DNA of 37,220 nucleotides from an uncultured bacterium (GTDB taxonomy: Bacteria > Bacillota > Clostridia > Lachnospirales > Lachnospiraceae), in contig CAJMQE010000034.1 in assembly GCA_905215405.1 (NCBI GenBank), forward strand, positions 1 to 37,220, in the 5' to 3' direction. The translations under genes and the position numbers were made by a program. The notes beneath the pieces were generated by a model that saw only the letters and a program-made list of their open reading frames with translations, did not search any database and was not told the DNA's origin. Positions 23,109-31,805 of this stretch are shown in pieces. Within the stretch, counting starts at the first letter, position 1; the number at the start of each line of letters is the position of its first letter.

Positions 23109-26100
23109 CTTCCTTTTCCTCCTTTCCTATAATTCTGCTCCAAATTTCCTGATCACTGATCTTTTTCAGTTTTCTATAGTTCATTCCTGGCATATCCTCA
23201 TAAAATCCACAAATCGCATTATACTGACAATATGTGCAGGACTCTGCTTTTCCATCTCTATATGGATTCAGATTTACCTTACCCTTTATAATATTTTCTG
23301 ACATCTCAGCCATTTTTTCTGCGACAAAATCATCAAGTCCACGAAACTGAATTGAAGATATCGTATTACGAGTATTCTCAATTTCTCCATTCTTAGAAAA
23401 CTTAACGGGTACTACCTTGGACTTTCCGCCAGCTTCATCAAACAAGCGTACAATATGGGGATCACTATTTACCAGTCCCTTCGTCCTCAACTGCTCTAGG
23501 ATCCTTTCCTCTGTATTCTGCTCATCCTCGTCCTGTTTCTCCACAATTGGATTATTAATATTATAATAAAGTACACCTGCCGGAACGATCTTTTTGTTCT
23601 TATGCCGCTTACCTTCCAGTTCCATGGCTGCTTTCATATAAGCCATCAGCTGAAGTTTCAGGCCATAATATGTCTTAAGAAGATCAAAATCCGAATTACC
23701 TGATTTGTAATCTACAATTTTGACATAAACATTTTCCTCATCTTCATAAATATCAATTCTATCGATTTTTCCATGCAGCATAATGTCTGTCTTATCCTCC
23801 GGATTCTGAGAATCCTCTCCTGCGCGTACCTGCATTTCAAATGGAACTTCGAATAACTCTGGTTCAAATTTACCATGTTCAAGCTGTCGTCCTATTGCCC
23901 ACACTGTTCTGTCCGCAAGCTCTGTCAATCTCTTGATCATGTATTCATTTCGTTTACTATCCTTTAGAATCGTATTTCCATAGTCCTGCGTTACCCTCTC
24001 CACTGTATCTGTAACGATCTGTCTGCGATAGCTGTCCTCAAGTCCCTGAAAACTTCTTCCTTCTTTCTTTAATGATGTCGAAATACTCTCCAGTACCGCA
24101 TGAAGAATTGTTCCAATATCCCGGACCGCAATCTCATATTCTTCACGCTCGGAAAGACACAAACCATAATTCAGAAAATGTGCGAACTCACAAGCTGCAA
24201 ATTCTTCAATTCTTGTAACACTGCCTACAATATTTTCTCCATAGAGCTTCATTGCTGTTGCTTCGCTAATCGCTTTTCTGCAATTGTCCTGTGTCCACTC
24301 GAGTTCGCTCTTTGGGACCTGAATATAGTCAAATACCTCTTTGAGATTCTCGCTTCGGTAAATTTTGATTTTCGGATACATCTTTCTGATCGTATAGATC
24401 AGATAGGATGGAGCCATTCCCTTTCCTTCCATGTCAGTCCGTGCAAATGAAAGATATAGTTTTTCAGATGGCTTTGTCATGATCAGATATAAATAAAATT
24501 TCTGGATAAATGTTTTCTCACGCGTAGATGGTGCCAGTTTTATATCCAGATTCTCAAGACTTTCTCTATCGAATTCAGATAAGACACCTCTGCTTTCTGC
24601 CTTTTTCGGAACCACACCGTCATTGACTCCTGCAAAAAACAGAACTTTAATATTGTCCACTCTAGTACGCTCAATATCACCGACCACTACACTATCTGCA
24701 GATGGCGGAATCAATCCTACTTTAATCTCTTCAAAACCGGCATCCAGTAATTCTGCATATTCTGTCAGGGATACTTTTTCTTCACCGAGCAGACCTGTAA
24801 TTTTATCGAACAGTTCCATAACTTTACCATAGACCTGTTTGTATTCTCCGCATCTGCTCTTATCGTCCTGCTGTTCGAAATAGCTTACATACTGCTCCAT
24901 TCTGTACTGAATTCTGCCTGCTGCTATAAATTCATACAATGCTGTAGTCAAAGATAAGACCGTTCTATCCTTCTCTTTAAACGCTTCATATAATGGAATC
25001 AGTGGTTCAATCACTTTTTTACGTATTGTATTGAGACTTTCCAGGTCTGCTTTTTCACTTCTGCTATTACGGTAATTTCTGATCCAGATTTCATTCCAAC
25101 GCTTAAATCCTCTGATTCCCATAGCAAGGCAATAATTTTCTATCTGATCTACTTCAGCCCTCGTCACATCTGTCAGGCCTGTCCTCAAATAACGAAAGAT
25201 ACTCTCATATGAAAAATTCATCTGGATAATTTCCAGTACGCTTCGAATATACTCCACAAATGGATTTCCTATGACCGATCTCTTGTTATCAATGAAACAT
25301 GGAATATGATTCTGTCCAAATATGCGTTCTGCCATGTCTCCATATCGCTGCATATCTCCTGTAATAACCGCTATATCACGATAACGATATCCACCCTGTC
25401 TGGTAAGTTTTATGATCTGACCTGCAATGCATTCCAGTTCTTCTTTCGGATTCAGCGCTTCATAAATCTGCATAGCATCCGTTTCATCCATATAGTGCTT
25501 TCTACTATACCTGAATAAATTTTCCTCCAAGAACTGTAATTCTCCAGTATTATGGAATCTGCTGTTTTTACCGTTTCTCATTCTCAGCGGCTCATCGATT
25601 GGAACTCCCTGTTCCAATGCAGTCTGCTCCAGTTTATAAATAGTCTCTTTACTCATAAAAAAGATATTATGCATTCCATCATGGACATTAAGCTTCTGCT
25701 GATTATCAATTGTCAGTGCGATCATGACATTTTTTGCACTTCCAAGCAATCTTCCAATTAGCTTATACTGTATCGGCGTAAAGCCAGTAAATCCATCAAT
25801 TGCAATTACACTCCCTTTTAGAATTGCAGACTGTTCCACAATCTCACAAAGAACATCCAGAATCTCTTCCGCTGTAATATAATTCTCATCAATGTATTCC
25901 ATAAATGCTCTATAAACTATCTCAATATCTTTCAGCTTTCCGTCAAGAAGCCTGTTATCTCCCAGATTCCCCTCCAGTTCTTTGATTTTATCTGGGGAAA
26001 CTGCGTACTGAAGTAGTTCCGATATCACAGATTTAATTTCTGTTACAAAGCCGAACTTACTAATATCATTCTGAAAAATATAAAGATCATTTTTCTTATT

Positions 26101-26400
26101 TTCCATAACTTTTCGAATAATTAGGTTCTTACCCATATCATCCAGAACAGGTGTATCTCCTCCACCTACTTCACCAAAAATACGATAAGCAAGTCTCTGA
26201 AAGCTCAGAATATCTATATTCATAATTCCTTTACGTGGATGTAAAGAAACAAAATTCTTCTGCGTCTCCATGGTATACTGCTCCGGTACAATTACAATAA
26301 ATCTTCCATCCGGTCTTTCCATGGATTCTGTTATGATCCTGTTATACATCTCATACGACTTTCCAGCCCCTGAGCTGCCAAGTATCAACTGTAATGCCAT
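23068..26400 (-). CDS. addB: ATP-dependent helicase/nuclease subunit B
   Basis: AddB, the partner of AddA; it has an N-terminal ATP site, an inactivated helicase fold and a nuclease domain held by an iron-sulphur cluster. Visible: Walker A LILGSSGAGKSYEMYNRI (residues 5-22), IDGFTGFTPIQY, GVNDGVVPKK, the nuclease motif VKIVDYKSGNSDFDL and the C-terminal Cys cluster SCTYCQYNAIC (about 1051-1061). An upstream Cys lies in EFAACEFAHFL, as in other AddB proteins. Length 1110 residues. RBS AAGGGG. It is the first gene of addBA, with a consensus promoter and a perfect LexA palindrome upstream. Confidence 0.97.
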   Translation of the reverse strand: MALQLILGSSGAGKSYEMYNRIITESMERPDGRFIVIVPEQYTMETQKNFVSLHPRKGIMNIDILSFQRLAYRIFGEVGGGDTPVLDDMGKNLIIRKVMENKKNDLYIFQNDISKFGFVTEIKSVISELLQYAVSPDKIKELEGNLGDNRLLDGKLKDIEIVYRAFMEYIDENYITAEEILDVLCEIVEQSAILKGSVIAIDGFTGFTPIQYKLIGRLLGSAKNVMIALTIDNQQKLNVHDGMHNIFFMSKETIYKLEQTALEQGVPIDEPLRMRNGKNSRFHNTGELQFLEENLFRYSRKHYMDETDAMQIYEALNPKEELECIAGQIIKLTRQGGYRYRDIAVITGDMQRYGDMAERIFGQNHIPCFIDNKRSVIGNPFVEYIRSVLEIIQMNFSYESIFRYLRTGLTDVTRAEVDQIENYCLAMGIRGFKRWNEIWIRNYRNSRSEKADLESLNTIRKKVIEPLIPLYEAFKEKDRTVLSLTTALYEFIAAGRIQYRMEQYVSYFEQQDDKSRCGEYKQVYGKVMELFDKITGLLGEEKVSLTEYAELLDAGFEEIKVGLIPPSADSVVVGDIERTRVDNIKVLFFAGVNDGVVPKKAESRGVLSEFDRESLENLDIKLAPSTREKTFIQKFYLYLIMTKPSEKLYLSFARTDMEGKGMAPSYLIYTIRKMYPKIKIYRSENLKEVFDYIQVPKSELEWTQDNCRKAISEATAMKLYGENIVGSVTRIEEFAACEFAHFLNYGLCLSEREEYEIAVRDIGTILHAVLESISTSLKKEGRSFQGLEDSYRRQIVTDTVERVTQDYGNTILKDSKRNEYMIKRLTELADRTVWAIGRQLEHGKFEPELFEVPFEMQVRAGEDSQNPEDKTDIMLHGKIDRIDIYEDEENVYVKIVDYKSGNSDFDLLKTYYGLKLQLMAYMKAAMELEGKRHKNKKIVPAGVLYYNINNPIVEKQDEDEQNTEERILEQLRTKGLVNSDPHIVRLFDEAGGKSKVVPVKFSKNGEIENTRNTISSIQFRGLDDFVAEKMAEMSENIIKGKVNLNPYRDGKAESCTYCQYNAICGFYEDMPGMNYRKLKKISDQEIWSRIIGKEEKEDGSKLDKGTKESN

Positions 26401-26438
26401 CTTTTTCCCCTTCCGTTCTTAAAACAAAGTCTTAACTG

Positions 26439-26503
26439 ATTGTATTGAAAATCCAAAAGAAAGTCAACTGTAAGTCTTTGCACAATAGAACATTTGTTCT
26501 ATT
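26439..26503 (-). promoter_or_regulatory. addBA promoter with LexA (SOS) box
   Basis: On the minus strand: -35 TTGACT (26467-26462), 17-bp spacer, -10 TACAAT (26444-26439), about 38 bp before the addB ATG. Some 20 bp above the -35 is a perfect palindrome, AATAGAAC-N4-GTTCTATT (26484-26503), whose core GAACATTTGTTC (26488-26499) is the Firmicute LexA box. The box also faces the divergent gene at 26707. Confidence 0.8.
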
Positions 26504-26567
26504 CGTATCGTAGCACCAGTTTTACTAAAATGCAAGTACTTTTTATCATAAATTTGTTCAAGCATGT

Positions 26568-26680
26568 ACGATATATCGTTCATTTTAGTTTTTATGCATG
26601 TTTTCGGGACACTGGACATAGAATAAATTATAGAAGAAAAGCAAATTGCGAATAATATTTTATAGCGCTGAATAAAATAT
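26568..26680 (+). promoter_or_regulatory. Palindromes upstream of the small membrane protein gene
   Basis: Two dyads lie in the 306-bp divergent region: ACGATATATCGT (26568-26579, perfect) and ATATTTTAT-N8-ATAAAATAT (26655-26680). The second ends 12 bp before the RBS of the plus-strand gene. They look like operators or leader structures. I could not place a convincing -35/-10 pair for this gene. Confidence 0.35.
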
Positions 26681-26706
26681 AATAATCTAACTAAGGGGTT
26701 TTGCTT

Positions 26707-27141
26707 ATGAATTCAAAGACACGAATTGTTGTAATAAAATTTAAAGAACTAATTATGACGGCCCTGCTTGTTGCTCTTGCAATCGTGTTGATTGTACTTT
26801 TATTTATTGCATTTTCCAACAAGTCATCGAAATCTACAAAAGTTTCTAATGCCAAATATACCGCTGGTGTATATTCATCTTACGTTACTCTGAACGGAAA
26901 TCCTGTGGATATCCAGGTTACTGTTGATGAAAATAACATCAATGATATCGAGATGCTGAATGTCACAGATGCTGTAACGACCATGTATCCGCTGATTCAG
27001 ACATCTTTTGATGACATTGCACAGAAGGTTTGCGAAACAGGTTCAACAAAAAATATTTCTTTTGATTCAGAAAACACTTATACGACTACCATGTTGTTAA
27101 ATGCGATTGATAATGCCCTGAATAAATGCACCATCAACTAA
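26707..27141 (+). CDS. Small membrane-anchored protein with a divergent FMN-binding-like domain
   Basis: A 144-residue protein with one N-terminal membrane segment (LIMTALLVALAIVLIVLLFIAF) and an outside domain. The domain, from KYTAGVYSSYVTLNGNPVDI and QVTVDENNINDIEMLNV to the C-terminus, has the pattern of the FMN-binding (RnfG/NqrC-like) domain: Y-x-x-G-x-Y, a V-x-V-T-V-D-E-N strand and an I-x-x-I/V turn. The usual flavin-attaching S-G-A-T stretch near the end is replaced by SENTYTTTMLLNAI, so covalent flavin is doubtful. I use ATG 26707, not a TTG six bases earlier, because AAGGGG lies 8 nt before it. It is divergent from addBA and stops at a shared terminator. The function is unknown. 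Confidence 0.65.
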   Translation: MNSKTRIVVIKFKELIMTALLVALAIVLIVLLFIAFSNKSSKSTKVSNAKYTAGVYSSYVTLNGNPVDIQVTVDENNINDIEMLNVTDAVTTMYPLIQTSFDDIAQKVCETGSTKNISFDSENTYTTTMLLNAIDNALNKCTIN

Positions 27142-27184
27142 CAGGGATTTAAGAATATTTCTATACATAGCTCGATATCCATAA

Positions 27185-27255
27185 AAAAGAACCGGTATCT
27201 GATGCTTCTGTCCAGGCAATTCCTGCACAGATGTATCTGATGCCGGTTCTTCTAT
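27185..27255. terminator. Bidirectional terminator between convergent genes
   Basis: Outer arms AAAGAACCGG (from 27186) and CCGGTTCTT (27243-27251) enclose an inner CTGTCCAGG/CCTGCACAG stem, forming a branched hairpin. It is flanked by an A-run on the left and TCTATCTT on the right. It serves the plus-strand gene ending at 27141 and the VOC gene ending at 27317. A direct repeat TATCTGATGC (27196-27205 and 27234-27243) lies inside it. Confidence 0.75.
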
Positions 27256-27316
27256 CTTATATCGAACATCCTATTTCTATTATGCGTCTATCAAATTCTC
27301 CCAGTTTCCATTCATA

Positions 27317-27766
27317 TTATTTCCAGCTCTGTAACTCAATAATATTTCCTTCGATATCAGTTGCATACACAAAATCTGCCTCTTTGCCATCTTCATACAC
27401 CGCATGTACAAGTTCCCCGATCTGTCCGCCTCCTGCTGCCAGGACTTCTTCGAGAACTGCCGGAACATCTTCTACTTCAAAGGCAAGATGTGCTATTCCA
27501 GGCTGATTGATTCTATGAGCAGCCAGCTTTTCCTCTGCCAGCTCATCATAAGAAAATATCTCCAGTGTCGGAAGGTTCTCATCATATCCAGGCAGGCACA
27601 GATGCTCTCCTGTGATATGCGCGTTTTTCAGCCCTGTCATTTTATCGAGCCACGCACCTTTCAGATCTCTTGTCTCTCCCATGCTACGACAGTGAAATAC
27701 TCGCTTATAAAATTCTATCAATTTGTTACAATCTTTTGCAATAATATCTGTATGCACATATCTCAT
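27317..27766 (-). CDS. VOC family (glyoxalase/bleomycin-resistance-like) protein
   Basis: A 149-residue vicinal-oxygen-chelate protein with two beta-alpha-beta-beta-beta modules. Candidate metal ligands are His5 (MRYVHTDIIAKD), a His in GIAHLAFEVEDV and the Glu in GNIIELQSWK, so a metal-dependent lyase, isomerase or dioxygenase-like reaction is possible. LEIFSYDE at about 70-77 is typical of glyoxalase-I-like members. RBS AGGAGG lies 9-10 nt before the ATG. It follows the GH95 gene after 45 bp, with a hairpin in the gap, so it is probably the last gene of the MFS-GH95-VOC unit. The substrate is unknown; an isomerase or detoxification role in sugar breakdown is inference. Confidence 0.85.
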   Translation of the reverse strand: MRYVHTDIIAKDCNKLIEFYKRVFHCRSMGETRDLKGAWLDKMTGLKNAHITGEHLCLPGYDENLPTLEIFSYDELAEEKLAAHRINQPGIAHLAFEVEDVPAVLEEVLAAGGGQIGELVHAVYEDGKEADFVYATDIEGNIIELQSWK

Positions 27767-27796
27767 TTGTTAATAGCCTCCTGTTTTTTCTTCATT

Positions 27797-27830
27797 ATAC
27801 ACACTTTTACTTTAAAGTGGTAGTGTGTAT
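27797..27830 (-). other. Hairpin spanning the GH95 stop codon
   Basis: ATACACACT / AGTGTGTAT arms (27797-27805 and 27822-27830), with inner pairing around TTTAAA, cover the last three codons and stop of the GH95 gene. On the minus strand no U-tract follows, so it is not a standard terminator. It may shield the 3' end of the GH95 message or partly attenuate the VOC gene. Confidence 0.45.
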
Positions 27831-30163
27831 TTTTCTCCTTTATACAGGTGGATGCTATATTTTTTATCGCGATAGATACATATTGTATCTAAATCGTGCA
27901 TCGCAAAGAACTGACATTCCTTCAGTTCATGATCTTGCCAAGTCAAATTCAGGCTTGCGCCTCCTCTGACGCAAATTCCCTTAACCGCCCCATTCTTCCA
28001 TGCCCGTGGTAATGCTGGAAGTAGCACAATTCGTTGTGCATTGCTTTGTACAAGCATTAATGCAATTGCCGCTGTTCCCCCAAAATTACCATCGATCTGG
28101 AATGGCGGATGGTTATCTAGGAGATTATTCAGCGTTGATTTTGTCAGTAATAATGTCAGATTTTCAAGTGCCTTTTCACCATTCCAAAGTTTTGCATAGT
28201 CATTGATGATCCATGCTCTGCTCCAACCGGTATGTCCTCCGCCATTCTTGAGACGACGCTCAATTGTCGTAGCTGCTGCCTTTGCCAGTTCGGGCGTCTG
28301 ATCCACTGTGATCTGACTGGATGGATGCAATCCATATAACTGAGAAATGTGTCTGTGCCCTTTATCTTTTTCTTCATAATCTTTCGCCCACTCCATGATC
28401 TGTCCATATTTGCCGATTTGATTCGGCCTTAACCGAGGCATTACTTCCATGATTCTATCCGTCTGGGTATTTTTTATATTCAGTATTTCAGCAGCTTGAA
28501 TACAATCTGTGAACAGATCTCTAAGGATCTGATTGTCCATCGTCGCACCAGCTGTATTTGCACCAGATTCTCCATTTGGAAGAATGTATGTATTTTCTGG
28601 TGAGACCGACGGACAGGTAACGAGATAGCCATTATCCTCAATCAAAAAATCAAGAAAGAACTGAGCCGCCTCCATCATAATCGGATAATAAGATCTTAAA
28701 AATGCAAGATCTTTTGTATATTCATAGTGGACGAACAAGTGCGTACAAAGCCAGGCCGCCCCCATAACCCAGTAAGATCCAGGCACCCAGAGGTCCTGAA
28801 CTGCCGTATCGCCCCAGATATCTGTGTTATGATGCGCAACAAATCCCCTGCATCCATACATTTTTTGCGCAGTTTCCCGTCCATGTGGAAGCATCTTTTT
28901 GATCAAGTCAAACAGTGGCTGATGACATTCCGATAAATTACAGATCTCCGCCGGCCAGTAATTCATCTCTGTATTAATATTAATCGTATACTTGCTGTCC
29001 CATGACGGCTGCATATCTTTATTCCACAGCCCTTGCAGATTCGCCGGCAGGCTGCCTGGTCGACTACATGAAATCAACAAGTACCTTCCATAATTAAAAT
29101 AAAGTTCATACAATCCATTCCATTTGCGCTGCCACTGACTTGCTAATGCATGGTCATCGTTCTGTTTGTCAAACTTCTTACCTTCCGTTATATCCGCCAT
29201 CTCATTTTTTAGTGTTTCCAGAAGTTTACCGGTATCCATTTTCTGCATGCTATCTGCTGAATTTTCATACACGCTTTCGTTATTTCCAGCCACCTTTGTG
29301 CCATCATCAATGCTATCCTCTGTGCTAAGATGAAGCTCCATTCTTTTATAAAGATGCTGATAATCTTTCACATGCTCATCTACCAGCTGACTGAAAGGCT
29401 TTAACGCTGCATTTTCTAGTGAATCAATCAGATATTTTTTTACATCATTGCAACGATATGTTGTAATTCCATTGACATACACAATCGCCTCTCTGGCACC
29501 ATTTACAATGATTCTCTCTCCAAGCATTTGCATAGTTCCGCCACTTTGCTCTACCTTTATCGCCGAACCAAAATCAAGTCCGTCTTTACCGAGATTCCCC
29601 AGAAGAACAACGATACCAGATCCGGCTTTTTCTACCGAATCATAGAACTTCCCACGTCCAAGAAGTGTTGAAAATGAAATTCCTTTTGGATTGTTCGTTG
29701 CCATCCGAATTACCATCAAATTCTCGGCATAACTTGCAAATGTTTCCCTTTTATACACATATCCCTGTAATTGGTAGGTTACTGTATGGATTGCTTTTTC
29801 AAGATCAAGCTGCCTGCAATAATTGGTGGCTTCACCCTCCGGATGTTTCATTTGTACAAATAGATTTCCCAGTGTCTGATAGGTTCTTTCACTCTGGGGT
29901 ACTCCCGACAACGCTGCCACCATCAGTTCTTCTGCTTCTTTAATTTTTCCGTTCAAAAGCAATTTTCGGATTCTAGGTAATTCTTTCCTCGCATCCGGAT
30001 TATTTCTGTCACGATATCCACCATACCAGACACTGTCCTCATTGAGCTGATACTGTTCTTTTTCTATCGTTCCGAAAATCATGGCTCCAAATCTTCCATT
30101 TCCGACTGGCAGTGCCTCATTCCATTCTGCTGCCGGTTCCTGATACCACAGTTTCTGTTCCAT
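27812..30163 (-). CDS. Glycoside hydrolase family 95, probable alpha-L-fucosidase
   Basis: A 783-residue GH95 enzyme. The family inverts alpha-L-fucosyl (mainly alpha-1,2) or alpha-L-galactosyl bonds. Family blocks: WYQEPAAEWNEALPVGNGRF and GAMIFGTIEKEQYQLNEDSVW at the N-terminus, TININTEMNYWPAEICNLSE (about 390, with the substrate-binding Asn pair), CPSVSPENTY (about 516-525, with the general-acid Glu), HRHISQLYGLHPSSQIT, GGGHTGWSRAW, and PFQIDGNFGGTAAI (about 683-696, with the Asp that works with the Asn pair). There is no signal peptide, so it should act inside the cell on imported small fucosides. I use ATG 30163 (MEQKLW), with GGAG 8 nt upstream; a GTG at 30172 would overlap that RBS. 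It follows the MFS gene by 44 bp. Confidence 0.92.
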   Translation of the reverse strand: MEQKLWYQEPAAEWNEALPVGNGRFGAMIFGTIEKEQYQLNEDSVWYGGYRDRNNPDARKELPRIRKLLLNGKIKEAEELMVAALSGVPQSERTYQTLGNLFVQMKHPEGEATNYCRQLDLEKAIHTVTYQLQGYVYKRETFASYAENLMVIRMATNNPKGISFSTLLGRGKFYDSVEKAGSGIVVLLGNLGKDGLDFGSAIKVEQSGGTMQMLGERIIVNGAREAIVYVNGITTYRCNDVKKYLIDSLENAALKPFSQLVDEHVKDYQHLYKRMELHLSTEDSIDDGTKVAGNNESVYENSADSMQKMDTGKLLETLKNEMADITEGKKFDKQNDDHALASQWQRKWNGLYELYFNYGRYLLISCSRPGSLPANLQGLWNKDMQPSWDSKYTININTEMNYWPAEICNLSECHQPLFDLIKKMLPHGRETAQKMYGCRGFVAHHNTDIWGDTAVQDLWVPGSYWVMGAAWLCTHLFVHYEYTKDLAFLRSYYPIMMEAAQFFLDFLIEDNGYLVTCPSVSPENTYILPNGESGANTAGATMDNQILRDLFTDCIQAAEILNIKNTQTDRIMEVMPRLRPNQIGKYGQIMEWAKDYEEKDKGHRHISQLYGLHPSSQITVDQTPELAKAAATTIERRLKNGGGHTGWSRAWIINDYAKLWNGEKALENLTLLLTKSTLNNLLDNHPPFQIDGNFGGTAAIALMLVQSNAQRIVLLPALPRAWKNGAVKGICVRGGASLNLTWQDHELKECQFFAMHDLDTICIYRDKKYSIHLYKGEKYTLPL

Positions 30164-30207
30164 CCCTAACACTCCATTTCTAAATAATCCTGCTTTTATT
30201 TTACAAT

Positions 30208-31617
30208 CTAAGTTAATTCCTGTCGATGTGAATCTGTCCAGCGTGCATTCATGACTGCAATACCTGTAAATATCATAAGTACCACAACAATACAGCTGAC
30301 TCCATTTTTTACCGTAAAATCCTGTGCAATCGTCCCAATCAGTAATGGTAAAATCATTGATCCGATTCCACCAACAGCAAAGAGAACTCCACTCCCAAAT
30401 CCATTTCCACTAATATAACTTCCCGCATTGATCGCATTACACGGTGAAATTCCACCGAAACTCACGCCAAATCCCACTACTGCAAAAACAATGACCAGCC
30501 AGTGCCAAGACATCACTATCAGCATTAGAAAAAAAACACTTCCAACGCCCTGACAGATCAACATTTTCTGCGTAGATATCTTTCGCATAATTCCTGTATT
30601 GCACAATCGGACCAGTATGATCATAATCCACAGTACGGATAACAGTTGTTGTGCCTGCGCTCTTGAGAAGATTCCTGATATGGTCAAATACTCCGCCAGC
30701 CATGCATTGACCGCCCCCTCCGCGCCAACATAACAAAAATAGAGACCCATACATCCCAGAAAACGCTTCTGCTTTAAAAATGGCAGCACAGACGCTTTAG
30801 CCGGATCCAGTTTCTTCTCCAGTTCTGGTTTCAATTCCAGTTTTGTTTCCAATTTCTGTTCCAATATCTGTTTTGATTTCTGCATCAATTCCGCTTCCTG
30901 CACCAGCTTCTGTTCCGATTTCTGCATCAATTCCGCTTCCTGCACCGGCTTCTGTTCCACTTTCTGTTTCGTTTCCTGCTCTGTCTCCTGTTCTGACTTC
31001 TGCACCAATTCCGGCTTCTGTTCCACTTTCTGTCCCGGTTCCTGCTCCAGCTCCCGTTCAAAAAATGTTTCTCCCTGACACATAAATACTACCGCAATCA
31101 TTGCGGACAAAAGCATGACAAGTATCACCGCTTCCTGCCAATTTCTATGAAGAACCGATAAAACAGACAGCAGAAATGGACCCGCAAAAGATCCCGCTGC
31201 GTAAGACATGTGTAACAGATTCATCGGCGCCGGTCCACGACCTTCTTCCTGAACCAACAGATGAATACTATTATTGCACAGTCCCCAACCAATACCAGAT
31301 AGAAGCATTCCAGTAAAGAACAGTAATGGACCTGCTTTCGCGAGTAAGATCACGCCGCAGCCTGCGATGAACAATACAGGGAATAGAATCAGCACATTTT
31401 TTCTATGTAATCTCTTAATTACGATTCCACTCAGTGCCACCATAAACACATTACCAAATGCCTGAATCGACAATCCGCTTGAAACCATACGATAAGAAAA
31501 TCCATAATCATTTACCAGATATCCCGCCAGATTTGCAGTAATTACCGCCATCATTCCATTTACAAAAAATGATACAAATGCTGTCATAATTCTATAATTT
31601 GTTTTCATATCTCTCAT
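30208..31617 (-). CDS. MFS transporter with a repeat-expanded central loop
   Basis: A 469-residue 12-segment major facilitator protein. Six hydrophobic segments lie in residues 10-180 and six in 275-460, including RLHRKNVLI after segment 2 and GIGWGLCNNSIHLLVQE in segment 4. The halves resemble FucP/YihN-type sugar permeases. The cytoplasmic loop between segments 6 and 7 (about 185-271) is an 87-residue Glu/Gln/Lys-rich repeat, much longer than usual. It is upstream of, and co-directional with, the GH95 gene, so import of a fucosyl sugar is likely by context, not proven. The start is uncertain: ATG 31617 is only 3 nt from GGAGG, while ATG 31608 (MKTNYRIM) is 12 nt away. It is divergent from the AraC gene. 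Confidence 0.85.
   Translation of the reverse strand: MRDMKTNYRIMTAFVSFFVNGMMAVITANLAGYLVNDYGFSYRMVSSGLSIQAFGNVFMVALSGIVIKRLHRKNVLILFPVLFIAGCGVILLAKAGPLLFFTGMLLSGIGWGLCNNSIHLLVQEEGRGPAPMNLLHMSYAAGSFAGPFLLSVLSVLHRNWQEAVILVMLLSAMIAVVFMCQGETFFERELEQEPGQKVEQKPELVQKSEQETEQETKQKVEQKPVQEAELMQKSEQKLVQEAELMQKSKQILEQKLETKLELKPELEKKLDPAKASVLPFLKQKRFLGCMGLYFCYVGAEGAVNAWLAEYLTISGIFSRAQAQQLLSVLWIMIILVRLCNTGIMRKISTQKMLICQGVGSVFFLMLIVMSWHWLVIVFAVVGFGVSFGGISPCNAINAGSYISGNGFGSGVLFAVGGIGSMILPLLIGTIAQDFTVKNGVSCIVVVLMIFTGIAVMNARWTDSHRQELT
30805..31056 (-). repeat. In-frame minisatellite in the MFS gene
   Basis: A stretch of about 250 bp built of 18-21-bp subunits encodes E-Q-K-x patterns. It includes a near-perfect 42-bp direct duplication (about 30877-30960) encoding ELMQKSEQKLVQEA twice. 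All units keep the frame. The opposite strand has an open frame of Pro/Ala/Ser repeats, which is a by-product. Confidence 0.85.
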
Positions 31618-31711
31618 TTTCCTCCAGGACTTTACTTATCTTGTTTTATCTATCTTGTTATCTTCCTTCTTTAAAGCAGTCATTCGTTTACACGTCATTT
31701 TAGCGTATCTT

Positions 31712-31763
31712 TTGTCGTATTAACGACAATATAATTGACGGCAAATTCTCTGCTTGTTATATT
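31712..31763 (+). promoter_or_regulatory. AraC-gene promoter and adjacent 18-bp operator palindrome
   Basis: Plus strand: -35 TTGACG (31735-31740), 17-bp spacer, -10 TATATT (31758-31763), then GGGAG and ATG at 31806. Five bp upstream of the -35 is the palindrome TTGTCGT-ATTA-ACGACAA (31712-31729). It sits between the AraC promoter and the divergent MFS gene, where one bound protein could control both. Its 13-bp left part recurs at 34391-34403. Confidence 0.7.
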
Positions 31764-31805
31764 TAAAAGTATCTAATCTTGCTATGATAAAAGGGAGACA
31801 ACTAT

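Noticed and set aside
27404..27823. Plus-strand frame of 139 codons opposite the VOC gene
   Set aside because: It is a shadow of the VOC coding sequence, with no RBS and no recognisable domain.
30843..31085. Plus-strand open frame of Pro/Ala/Ser/Val repeats
   Set aside because: It is the exact antisense of the MFS loop repeat, has no RBS and stays open only because of the repeat's composition.
31681..31694. CcpA cre site near the MFS gene (minus strand TGTAAACGAATGAC)
   Set aside because: It matches the left half of the cre consensus but fails at a conserved base on the right; one imperfect match in AT-rich DNA is not enough.
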